DNA of 64,000 nt from Dicaeum eximium (lineage: Eukaryota; Chordata; Aves; Passeriformes; Dicaeidae). Shown one piece after another: positions 11,301-22,474 of the stretch; the first letter of the stretch is position 1, and each line of letters opens with the position of its first letter. The stretch lies in NCBI GenBank assembly GCA_013396995.1, contig VWZP01008345.1:186001-250000 (forward strand). The letters run 5' to 3'. Both the position numbers and the translations under genes were made by a program. The notes below the pieces were generated by a model. It saw only the letters and a list, made by a program, of their open reading frames with translations, did no database searches and was not told the origin of the DNA.

Positions 11301-14300
11301 AATTCCTTTTCTAGCCCCTCTCTTCCCCCCAGTCCTTAGATGGAGAGATGGAAGGCTTCACTGAGTGTGTTATCAGCAACCTGGTGCTCTCTGAATGGTG
11401 GATGATAATAATGTGATCACCTTCCAGCCACAAGAGCTGCAAAGAAAAAAACAAAGGGGCAAAGAAGGTAATTTACACTTGGAAGGACAAAATGTACAAA
11501 TCATATCAGAGATAAAGAAATGCTCAGGTTTATGATGATGCTGTTTGTTGTATGTGATGTTATCACAAGGTGCTGTAGCTACTTTATCTTGCATCTAATA
11601 TACAGACTGGATGTGACAATTTAAAAAAAAAATCCAAATCAAGAGAGCTTGTGGGAATTAATTTTGCTGTGGGCTTTCTTCTTTTCTTGAATGAAAACAG
11701 TAAGGGCTAAATCAGAGTAGTGAACACTCTGTAGCCTTTTGGCAGCTGGTGCCTTCCTGGTGGCTTTTTTCTCCTTCTTGGTTGTTGATGCAGGAGCAGC
11801 AAATTTCAAGCAGTTATTAGCAATAAATGCCTTTGAAAGTGTGCAGCTCTACAAATGCCTGTGTATCATTTCAGTAAGTGTTAAGAGTTACACACTGATA
11901 GAATAATATTTTGGTTCTTGAATAATGGCTTGTTAATCTATGGAGTGAACAGGAGTGGAGAAACGAAATGAGCAATGAATTTGGTTCCTGAAGCAATATT
12001 TCATTAACTGGGGAAAAACCTAACCCTCATAGCTGCAAAGTTTGCCAGTGCAAGCTAATAATTACTTTGCTTTCTACCAAATATATTTTGATTTTTCAAT
12101 AATTACAGAAAACACAGAAATGATCATTCTAGGAATTGGGGTTTTTTTCCTCCATTACTCTATTAGTTGAAAGTATTTACTAATGGCTAAATATAATGAA
12201 TATTACTTTTGACTGTTTAAATTTTCTTTAAATGGAGCTTGCTGAGGGCACTTCTAATTCATCCCAATTACTGTATCCCACAGTTCCTGTAAAATTCATA
12301 ATTAGACATGGTGCTTTTTTGAGTGCAGAGCAAGAAAGTTGCTTTGCTAATAAGATGTGATTTCCCCAGTCACCTTTTTAGTGACAAATGTTTATTACCA
12401 CAAGTTCTGTAGAGCATGCAGCAGAAGAGTTAAAGGAGTTGATTTCTGTAGTGCAGGGGCTCCTGGCAAAACACTGATGGCTGGAGCTCCTTGGCTGATA
12501 CACAAAGCCTTGGCTTATCAATGGAGAATATTAAGGGTGTCAAGCAGTGGATAGTAATCTAAATGAAATTTCCTAACAACCTAAAGCACTTGGAATAACA
12601 AATATCTCTAGCCACCAGAGGCTTGTTTTACTTAATTCAGAAATATTAAGCAGTTTGTATAACTGTGCTTGGGACACATTACAAAGAATGCATATGGAAA
12701 TGAGAATAACACCCTTGCTAATCTACTGAATTACACAGAATATCAATATCTGATATCTGGGGTTTTTTATTAAAAACTGCAGCCTTTTGCTGTCTTCAGC
12801 TGGAAATTATATTGACCACAAAATGGAGTAAGGCACCTAAGCCTGTCAATAAAATCAAAAGTCATGGTATAATGAGGTATAATGATGAGGGGTATAACAC
12901 AGCCTTTCCTGACCGTGCAACCATAAATCCATTGCCTGCTGCTGCCTATGGGATGGTGTAAAAGGGAACTAAACAAAATGTGTTCAGTGCCTCTGGACAT
13001 GGGATTATGTGAGAAGAGAGATCTGCTGATGGCTTCTACTTAGTTACCCTTTTTTTTTTGCTTGCCATGATGGGCAGGATGTTTCACCTGGGTAGTTTCT
13101 GGAGCTAGTAGGCTAATTTTGCAAAAAAACCCCAAAAAACAAACCCAAAAAAACCTCAAAAACCAGTTGGTAGGTGTTGTAAGCACACAGCTTGTGGTAA
13201 CTGGAAGGCTCATCCCTGATGGGCTACAGCTGTGTCAGACAGGTAATTAGTACTGAGGGTAATGAGATATGGAGTGCTGAGGGGCACTGACCAACCACAG
13301 AAGGGTGCAGATGACACACAGGTGCAATGCATGTGAGATCAAGGGTTTAAAAGGTTGTGCTGAGGAACAAAAACGGGCAGATGCCTACAGCCTTTTGAAG
13401 TGATCTGGTGTTACTCTGAAGACCAGATCCCTGAAGCCTCCTTCAGTGCTGGTTGTGACTTCCCCAGCCCTCTGCTATAGGTAAGCCTGTGCTGATGGCA
13501 AAGTTGTTTCTGTGCACAAGTTTGATAGAGTAAGGGTGTTCTTCCTGTTCAATAAGTAGACCAGGTTGGCTCAGTTTTCAGATCTACCATTTTTTTTTCT
13601 TTGTTCTAAAAGCTGGAAAAGTAACTTGACACTTGTAAAAGAAGCATTAATATCCTCTTTTCTTGTCTTCAGTGCATTTAGATGCCAAACTCTTCTCTTA
13701 GCATATAAATAGTCCTTATGGGTTGCATTGTAGTTTTTATGGGGGACTTTAAAAGATATGGATTAACTATTCACTGTCCCCAGGTAAATCTGTTATGAGA
13801 CTTGAAGAAGTCATTAGTAACTATTCAGTGTGTAAAGCCAGGGAGAGATAAGGTTTTCCTACTTAATTGATCATTATAGTGTCAGCCTCAACATGTGGAG
13901 TTATCAAGTAAAAAGGGGGCATGGTTTCCTTTTAGGGTACTCATTGGTAGAGTTGAGAATGAAAAACCCTCCTGGCCTCTCCAGGGGCACGTGGTGTTTA
14001 CTGGGCAAGATAGGCAGGGTCGATCTTACCCTGTTCTGGGGGAAGAGTCAGTTGTTCTGTATCCTGAAACTCCTGATTGCGCTGGATTTGTGTGAAACTG
14101 GAGTGAAGGAAAAGAACAATTTGGATATTTCAGTGGGAAGAAACAATATAAGATCATGGCTTTTATATTAATTATTTTCTAATCTACCCATTTAGTTTTT
14201 CCTCTGTGTGGCAGCACGGAGCCCTGGCAGTCAGGGACAGACCTGAACTGAAGCCTGGATACTCCCCAAGTCCTGGGCTCCTGGCACAGTCCCAGCTCTC

Positions 14301-15563
14301 CCGATTTGGAAGGGGGGATTCAGTATTGAGCCTGTGGGCTGGAGAGAAGGGTTGGAGCTCTGAAAACAGCTGTGTTCTAGAAATTGAGGTGCAGGTGTCC
14401 CCTAACAACAGAGGATGCACAAACCCCAGGCTGCCTTGGGTCAGCAGCAGCACCTTGGGCAGAAGTGGGGCCAGGGTGAGAGGTGTTGCTGCTGTGTCAG
14501 GAGGAGCTCAGATGCAGGACAACACCACCCCCACCAAAATCTGAGCATTTTACTGAGGAAGAACAGTCTCAAATCACTGTGTGAACACAGACTATTCTCA
14601 GTTTTAACTGGAAATGTACCAAATAATTTAGATTTCTTCCTAAATAGTGGGAACTTATTGACTGCCACCACTGCTCTGATCCTTCATAAATCATAAACCA
14701 ATCAATTTAAAATACTTCTATGGTGTTAATCTGTCTCAAACAGGGGTTCCCTGGCAGAAGTTTATACAATGGCTTAAAATGGGAGCTGTGAATGCAGAAG
14801 AGGAGGGCTGTTAAGAAAAGTAATTAACGTTATTGAAAATAGAGTTTGTTCCTGTGAGGTGGGAGTGCTGATTGAACTTGTGAGCTCCACTTAGGTTTTG
14901 TTGTGTGATGGATTACTTTTTTTAAAATAACACTGCAGGCAAATTGCAATGGAAAAGAGAAAATCACTGGAGTAGAGATGTTTTGGAGTGTTTTATTTAC
15001 AGTATCTTAGGGAAGATGCAGGGTGGGTTCTATGTGAAATAACTGTTCTGCTGTACACTTGCAAAGTTATGGAAGAAAAAATCTCCAAATTGATGTTGAA
15101 ATTAAATAATATCTGTTTGATGTTTGTAATTTCCAAAATGTTACATTTAAAATTTAGAGTAATGTATTAGCTTTGACATCTGAACTTTATTATTAAATTT
15201 GTTTTTTTTCCCCCCGACATCTGACAATAGAACTTTCTTTACCCTAAATGAAGACATTCTAAAGAAAAATCTATTTCTAAGCCTTAGGTATCTTCAGGAG
15301 CCCTGAAAAGTATGGATGTAATTTGTCCTTAATATATATCTACAGATGCAGTAAACTCTATGTGAGATGCTTGTGCTCCTGCATGAGCTCCTGCAGCTGT
15401 GACAGAGTTGTTGTGACAGAGGGTTGGGTCTACCTTTATTTTAAAAAGGGTAAAGTAACCCTCTGCTGCTAATAAAAGCTGGTTTTTTTGTTCTGTCAGT
15501 GAACCAGAACAATCAATTTGCTTGTACAGCTTTGCTGTGGAGTAGTGTGCCATTTTTTGGAGT
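8337..15563. other. Unique non-coding sequence with low-complexity tracts
   Basis: No gene recognised over about 7.2 kb. An AT-rich, TAAT-dense patch lies at 10680-10800. A run of 12 A lies near 10421-10432. An A/C-rich simple tract is listed separately at 13122-13164. A near-identical 14-bp direct repeat lies at 13764-13777 and 13818-13831. The GC-rich patch at 14200-14530 produces several overlapping open frames on both strands, which argues for composition rather than coding. Confidence 0.65.
13122..13164. repeat. A/C-rich simple sequence
   Basis: This 43-bp stretch is made only of A and C apart from one T. It consists of runs of five to seven A separated by one to four C. It could be a slipped, degenerate poly(A) tail, but I see no element attached to it. 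Confidence 0.8.
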
Positions 15564-15593
15564 ACAAAATAGAATTTTTAAATTCTATTTTGT
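15564..15593. repeat. 30-bp inverted repeat (14-bp arms, 2-bp spacer)
   Basis: The left arm ACAAAATAGAATTT (15564-15577) is the exact reverse complement of the right arm AAATTCTATTTTGT (15580-15593), with TT between them. The arms are AT-rich and could extrude as a small cruciform. There is no GC-rich stem followed by a T run, so I do not read it as a terminator. Function unknown. Confidence 0.85.
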
Positions 15594-15679
15594 TTTAACA
15601 TTCTATCTTCCAGGGTTTTTCCTCGCTGCTTTTTATGTACAATAGTTGAATTATGTGGGGAAGATAAGGATGCTGCTCA

Positions 15680-15781
15680 TTGAAAAGCTTGACAGGCTGG
15701 CATTAACCTGTCCATAACTGTGCCTGATGGAGCAGATACTGGTTAGATGAATTGTATATTCAGTCTCTAAAAGCTTTTCAA
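15680..15781. repeat. Inverted repeat, 11-bp arms 80 bp apart
   Basis: TTGAAAAGCTT at 15680-15690 pairs perfectly with AAGCTTTTCAA at 15771-15781. Inside the left part, GACAGG (15691-15696) can pair with CCTGTC about 10 bases downstream. The whole could fold as a roughly 100-nt stem-loop on either strand, but most of the interior does not pair. It may be chance. Confidence 0.5.
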
Positions 15782-15985
15782 CTCTAAACCAAAGCCCTTC
15801 ACTTTTCCTAACAATGATGTAGCAGGAGATCAAAATCCTTGTGCTTTTTCAGTAAACCACGGGCAGCAGGAAGGCACCAGGACAGTATTACACAGGGATT
15901 TCTGCCTTTTGGAGGGATGGAAAAGCTGCTCTTGTTCCTTGAGCTCTCCTTGGTCTCAGGGCTGGTCCCTCTCCTTTGCTGCCAG

Positions 15986-16317
15986 GAGCTGGTGTCCCTG
16001 GTGTCCCAGCCCTGCTCTGGCTGGCAGGAGCTGGTGTCCCTGGTGTCCCAGCCCTGCTCTGGCTGGCAGGGGCTGGTGTCTCTGGTGTCCCAGACTGCTC
16101 TGGCTGGCAGGGGCTGGTGTCTCTGGTGTCCCAGCCTGCTCTGGCTGGCAGGGGCTGGTGTCTCTGGTGTCCCAGACTGCTCTGGCTGGCAGGGGCTGGT
16201 GTCCCTGGTGTCCCAGCCCTGCTCTGGCTGGCAGGGGCTGGTGTCCCTGGTGTCCCAGCCTGCTCTGGCTGGCAGGGGCTGGTGTCTCTGGTGTCCCAGC
16301 CTGCTCTGGTGGCTCAG
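15986..16317 (+). repeat. Minisatellite, eight copies of a 41/42-bp unit
   Basis: Eight head-to-tail units cover 332 bp. Each begins G(A/G)GCTGGTGTC, passes through TCTGGTGTCCCAG or CCTGGTGTCCCAG, and ends in CTCTGGCTGGCAG. The last unit has a changed end (GGTGGCTCAG). Four units are 42 bp and four are 41 bp. The differences are one C in the CCCTGCTC/CCTGCTC position plus the altered last unit. Two sites (CCC/TCT, and CCCT/CCT/ACT) vary between units, so units can be typed individually. The unit has no stop codon in any plus frame, which creates overlapping open frames of 143-188 codons plus one of 140 on the minus strand. These are artefacts, not genes. The plus strand is G/T-rich and the array is expected to vary in copy number. 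Confidence 0.96.
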
Positions 16318-17928
16318 GACAGGCTGCAGGAAGGAGGTAACTCTCTCTGGCCACCCAAAGAACCTGCTCTGGGGTCACTGTCTCCTGGCAGAAGGTGCTC
16401 CCTGATCCTCACTTCAGGTCTGTCTGTACCTCAAGCACTTCATCCTCCAAGGCTGTGCTCCTGGGTTTTGGTGTGTGGGATGGAGAATGCCAAGAGAAGG
16501 CTGGGTCCAGCTGGAGGTGGGAAGTAGAGCAGGGGTGATGAGCAACAAATGTGGCTGCTAGGGGATGTTTGCTGCTTTTGGGGATTTATTTTCTCTGGAG
16601 CTCTATAGGGTGAAAGGGATTTCCACTTACCAAAGCCTGCTGCTTCAGGCCAGGGCTCTGAAGCCAATGGGTTTGTGATAAACCCACTCTCTTAATTGTT
16701 TGCATTCACCAAATCAAAGGTCCTTTTTCTGCTCTTACATCCCATCAATGGATGGGACTCCTGGAAGCCCCTGATGGGTGGCTGAGGTTTTGTCCAGGAT
16801 GGAGTTTCCAGCATGGGAATGGAGTAGGATTGTAGACATAACAGCCCAAGTGTGTGAAACTCCCATTAGGAACTGGGAGGTGCAGTGCAAGGAGAGGATG
16901 ATGGGGAGTGAATCACAAAAAACCCCTTTGTGTCCCTTACTCAGGAGCTGAGAGTGACAAACAGAGATGGCAAATCTACCCTGGAGCTGTCAGAATTCTT
17001 TGCTGTCTGCTGCCCATCACCAAGGGTGGGATCTCCCTTGTTGCAGGTGGGGGGGGGGGGGGGGGGGGGGCAGGACAGAACCAGGCTGGGCTCTTGTTTT
17101 GAATCAGAGCTCCAGGAAGCCAGTTGTTGCCTGGAGAATTAATTTGGCCTGGTGAATGTCATATTAGCACATTCAGAGCACAAAATGCCCTTTCTGAAAA
17201 TTTCTATTGATTTTTTATGACAAATGAAATATTGCAGAGTTTGAACACAAATGTTACTCCTCTTCAGCAGAGATATCACAAAATTCTGTGAAATTCTAGT
17301 GAGGCAACTGCTACAAAGGGACTGGTGGAGTCTTTTAAATGTGGAGGGGCCTGAGGTAAATCTCATATAGAAGAGTTTGAGTGAAGATATTTCTGTTTGA
17401 GCAATCTAAGCCTGGTTGAATTATACTAAATGCACACCAAATAATTCTTCTCCTTTCCCAAGATTTTTACTACTGAGGCACAGGTGACATTAAGTGATTT
17501 CAGTGTGCATAATTCAGGCATCAGTTTTGTGGCATTTGTGTCCATAATTTCAGGAAGCCCTTTTGGGAATAGGTTATCATAGGTGTTGTTATCTGAGAGG
17601 ATCAGGTTTTATAACCCACACTGCTGCATGATGCACTCTGTGCACATTCCCTGACTATGCACACACCATTCTGCTTGGGCTTTTGTCCCTCTTCCTCACA
17701 CCATGCCTTTTTTGTGCAGTCCCTGGGGATATGAGGTCTGATTGAAGTTTCTTAAGGAAACTCAGCTTCTCTAATCTGGTGCCTTTCAACCTCGCTGTGC
17801 CTGGGTCTGGCAGTGACTCCAGAGATGTGGCAGATGTCACAGGCTCAGGTTTGAGTGGGAGGAAGAGAATTTGGAGGGAATATGTAAGGCCCATCTGAAT
17901 GATTTGGCTTGAAATGTGAGACAGCTGA
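16318..17928. other. Unique non-coding sequence around a poly-G run
   Basis: No gene recognised. GC-rich sequence continues to about 16,530 from the minisatellite, then composition returns to AT-leaning. The 22-base G run at 17049-17070 is listed separately. The open frames through it, which translate to runs of glycine, are not credible. Confidence 0.65.
17049..17070 (+). repeat. Homopolymer of 22 G
   Basis: An uninterrupted run of 22 G lies between GCAGGT and CAGGAC. Runs of this length can form G-quadruplex or triplex structures and are also prone to length error in sequencing, so the true count is uncertain. Confidence 0.9.
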
Positions 17929-18009
17929 AGAATTCTAGGAAGATCTGGGTTGGAAGGTGATGCTCAGAAAACATCTTGTTCCAAAGCCCTGTCATGGGCA
18001 GGGACACCC
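17929..18009 (-). repeat. CR1 LINE 3' end
   Basis: On the plus strand the order is AGAATTCTAGGA, ATCTGGGTTGGAAGG, CATCTTGTTCCAAAGCCCTG and CATGGGCAGGGACACC. This is the reverse complement of the common CR1 3' terminus, in which the usual text is GGGTTGGAAGGGACC followed by CCATGGGCAGGGACACC. The element lies on the minus strand, keeps about 80 bp of its 3' end and is severely 5'-truncated. Confidence 0.87.
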
Positions 18010-21000
18010 AAGGTTTTACTTAAATGAAAATACTGTGGATCTAAATTGCAGCCACTGATACAGACTCTAGAGTGTCAAACTTTGGTGACTGGACATAATT
18101 ATGGAATTAATCTTTCCCTACAATAAATTTATGAAAATATATGAAGTGTCTTCATCTATCTTGCTGCCACCCTCATGGTTCTCTGGAGATTGACATATAA
18201 GTGCCCAGAAAAGATGGTGAGATCAGATGGAGCATATTGCTGTAATCTGCTGGGATGGTTTCCCAGGAAAACTTGGTTGTTTTACATAATCCTGTCAAAA
18301 TGCCTCCTAAGGTAGAGTAGGAATGTAAAGTGATTTTTTTTGGTGTCAGTCTCTCCATATTGAAGCTATCCTTGCCTTTTTGTATAGCTCTTGATCTAAC
18401 ATCTACCCCATCTGTTTTTTGACTCTGAGATGTTGTTTACACTTGCACAACTGCATTTTAATTTTGATGTCAGATCTTACTGGCAAATGCTTATGTGTAT
18501 AGAATAACTCTAGCCCTTCAAGATGGGAATTGTAAGATATCAGAGACACTGCCAGGATAAATGTACCTGCAGTGAAGTTTCCCAGCCTCCAGACTGTGAT
18601 AAGTGATGCCTCCTTCTAAATTTTTGATGCTAGGAGAAATTTTGAGGTTATACTAAATTGTGTGTGTTTTTTTTTAATTAGAATTCAAAGGCTTAGTGTC
18701 TCTTGACAGGAGATGTTTAGAATAAATAATGCTTAGCCCTCTAGCACTGCCTCATGACTGTCCTGGATGGAGATTAAAGAACTTGAAGTCTGAATATTCC
18801 CCTTACACCACTCCCTGCTGCCCCTCCCGGAGTGTAAAATCCCAGACTTGCCCTGGATGCAGTCTGGATTGAGACAGGCAGTCAAGAAAAGTCAGGTGCT
18901 CAGGATTCCTGTGGCACCTTGCAGCTGGCTTGGAGGAGCAGGGTGTGCAATGTGGCCAGGAGAAAGCTGTGCTGTCTGTGCTGTGTCACCTTGGAGGGAT
19001 TCAGCCATCAAATGACATAATTCCACAGCACTCAAATGCATCAAGCAATTACCTTGTTTTCCCATTTATTTATGGTTTTTTTTTTCCTTTGTGGAAAGCC
19101 AGTTTAATACTGTTTTCTCTAAATAAAAAACACCTGAGATCTGTGTGCTGTTTGGGTTACCCAATAAATGTACTTTCCCCACAGCAGTTAATATGCTTTG
19201 CTTCTCTGCCTGCAGCCAAGTAGGACAGAGGTGGTTGCACAGGGAGATCCTTGAGAGCAGCATAAACTGTTTAATAAATTTAATTTGTCTGCAGGATTTG
19301 TGATTTATGGTTGTGCTGTTAGGAAAGCTCAGAAGTGTGGTTCTGTGTTTGACTGACAGATATGGCTGTGTTCTGTAAGGGAGTTATAACCTGAACTTGC
19401 AGGAAATATGGATGTGTAAATACTGGGGAGGTCATGGTGGGGAATGTTCTTGGTTGACCAAGAAAACTCCCTATAAGATCGAAATTTCTATTTTGAAGTT
19501 ATATTTTTTTTAGCTTTTGGTTGAAGCATTGTAAACCAAACAAGGTGGCAGCTGATTTGGAGGACAACATTGTAAATTGTTTCTGGTGGCAAAATGCAAT
19601 TTCCTTGCAAGAGTGAGATGCTTAAAAATGAATGAAGGCTGCTAAAAGTACTAGGTTTGCAGTCCCCCTTTGTTCATAAATAACCAAAAATAGTATTGTG
19701 ATTTGTATTGGCAAGACATCAATTCAACAGACCAATGTTTTGGAATCTGAGTGTTTAGAGGTAGATGGTATAGATCACATTCAAACAGCTTTGTGGTTTT
19801 TTTTTCTTTTTTAAGATTAAATTTTGGTCACTTTAAATATACTATTTCAAATCTCTGGTTTAAATATTGGAAATAAGTGAAAAATGTTGTTTGCTTTTAC
19901 AATTCCTTACCTAATATCCAACAATGATTTCTGTAGTTCATCAAATGTAAGCTTTATTAAGAATCCTCTGCATTACAGCAAAATTGATTAATAGCTAATT
20001 TGGAAGATTTCTGTGCTTTTCCTTTTTACCAGGGACAAAGCATTAGAAATGTAGTCTGATCTGTTTTTTAGGCAGTAATTCCTTTAAGCAGGGGGGGTAT
20101 ATTCTATTGTTTCCAATATTATGCCCATGAGAATAAATAAGCCAGATGCTTTTTTACAAAGAAGCCAAACAATAACCCCATAACCACACACCCAAACACC
20201 CCACTGAAATCATGGTAAACTTTAAAGAAAAGGTATGATCAGAAAAGTCCTAATTGTATGGATGAGATTAATTGCTAATCAAAAAGCTAACAAATTCGAG
20301 TTAAAAGGTAGATTAATTAGAGAAAACATCAGAAAATCTCATTTCCTCAGCCATTTATTTTATTTTTATTCCAAGAAGATTTTATTGTGGCTTCTATGAA
20401 GTTCATAGGAGCCCCGTCAGATTTAACTGTAATCTTCTGTAATGAACCACATCTCTTAAATTTTGTGTTACCATTTATTTTATTTATAAACAAAAGTATA
20501 CTTAAGATCTAAAGAGAGTATCAAGACCATTTAGTTGGCAGTTTTGGTGCATTAATGCTGAAACTGCAGAAGGAGGCAGAGTTTCAGGTCTCATCCTCAG
20601 CTGGTGACCTTTCACAGTTCAGAGTTCCCTCCATAGTGCATTTTCATAGTTCCGTCCCATTTGTAAAAAATTTATTTCTTTGTCCATGACATTTGAACTC
20701 TCTTTTTACCACTGGTACTCAATTCTTTACAGGATGTAAATGCAGCTGCCCTGTCTGGTTAAATATGCTTTGAAAGCTAATTGTTGTCCTAAGCACTTTC
20801 CTTAAAAAACACCTTGGAAAATCCAAATATCCAAAATTAAAATTGCAGGGACTGAACCAGTGAGGCCTCTGCTGATAATCAGATTTGTGTGGGGTTAGGT
20901 GAGGCTGTGCAAGGAGGAGCTTTGTGACGTGGGTGCACAGGCAGAGTTTTACTGAGTGTCCCTGTGCCTGGGAGTGATTTTAGTGCCCTGTGTGAGCAGT

Positions 21001-22426
21001 CTGATCTGGAATTGATCCAGCTTTATCTTGTTTTATGAAAGTACAGAGGAGTGGGAACTTGCAGGGCTGTTCCAGGCTGCTGCTGGAGAAGGGCTGGATC
21101 ATTTCTTCCCATTCATCCCCAGCAGGACTTTTAAAAATTTAAAAGCAGGGGCTCAAGCAGATCTGTGTGCAATTGGGACTGGGGAATTTTTTTTTTCTTT
21201 TCTGGAGAAGAAATTTGCTGAATTCCTTCAGCCAAGACGGAGCTCTTAAACTTGGGTTGCATCTTTTTCAGACATAATCCAGTATTCTTTAAGTGGCAGA
21301 AAACTTTTCAGGAATGTTGGTTGTTAAACCTTTGAAATGGGTATTTGCAATTAGGCTGTTCTTAAAGTTCTGGTCCTAAACCACTACATCCTCAAAAATC
21401 CTTCAGAGGTTGATTTGAAAAGGGAATTTACATTTGTATTCCTTTAAAGAGCCTTAACATTCTACTTTTTGCATGAGTAAAATGAACTTCTAATACATAT
21501 TTTGGTTCTGTTACCAACCCAATAGATCCATTATTCATGCAGATCTGCATCTCCAGATAATTATAAGGAACATCCTGAGTAACATCAGAGGTTTTTATTC
21601 TGGTGGAGGGAAGTGACTCATGCAGCAAGAAAAGCTCCTCATGTTTCAGCCTGTGGAGAATGGTACCCTGGAAAGGGCTTGCATGGCCAAAGAAGAAACT
21701 GTTGCAAGTGAACCTTGTTGAAAAAAGAAATTTCTGTTCTTCCAGAAAAATCTGCTTTTGTAGGTCCACTCTCAGATTTTGTTATTGAAACAACAGATAA
21801 TGTTCTTAGGTACAGCAGTAATATTCAAGCTGATAAATGTAAATTAAAATTGAAAAAAAACTGTTAAAAATATTTAAGGGGGGATGTGGGAGGGAAAATA
21901 GAAGTAAAAGGGGAGAGTCCTGGAGTGGTACAAGCAATGATTTTTGTTTCTAGGAAAGGAACCATTGTAAGCAAAAGTTTTGAAATGTGTGTAACTTTTA
22001 GTAAGGATGCATAAAACCAAAAAGCTCTTGGGAAATATCAGTTCTGTAAGTAGAAGGGTTTAATTAAAGTCCATCTACTTGGCTTTGTTGGAAAAAACCT
22101 TAGGCAAGCCTAGAGCTTTCTCCTGAGATTATAAGTTTGGATATAATTGCATTAATTTAACTTCCCTAAACTGTTTAAAGATACTTGATTTAGAAACCCA
22201 CAGTGTTTTGATGCTGAAGCAGATGGATAAGAATGGGCAAACTGAGAAATCTCCAAGGCCAATAGGACATAATTTGCTTGGTCTAGAGTTCTGTGGGATG
22301 TGTTCCAGGACCTGAGGATTGATGTTTATTCAGTGGTCACAAAGGAACTTAAACCTTTAATATTGTTTGGATGTGATGGTGAATTGTGCTAATTAAAGCC
22401 TGGGTTTTTTTTGGTGTTTTTTTTTT
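18010..22426. other. Unique, AT-rich non-coding sequence
   Basis: No gene or mobile element recognised. The patch at 20220-20540 has clustered TAAT cores and rare retained CpGs and may be a conserved non-coding element. T runs occur near 18668, 19078 and 21190. The right end runs into a T homopolymer and an assembly gap. Confidence 0.6.
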
Positions 22427-22474
22427 NNNNNNNNNNNNNNNNNNNNNNNNNNNNNNNNNNNNNNNNNNNNNNNN
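22427..22474. other. Assembly gap (48 N)
   Basis: Forty-eight undetermined bases are flanked on both sides by T runs broken by GG (TTTTGGTGTTTTTTTTTT on the left, TTGGTTTTTTTTTTTT on the right). The flanks suggest that a longer T-rich simple repeat was not resolved. The true length may differ. Open frames drawn across the gap are meaningless. Confidence 0.98.

Noticed and set aside
15839..16527. Overlapping open frames of 188, 143, 183 (+) and 140 (-) codons
   Set aside because: All are made by the stop-free minisatellite unit read in rotating frames. Four long frames over one stretch cannot all be coding and none has non-repeat similarity to a protein.
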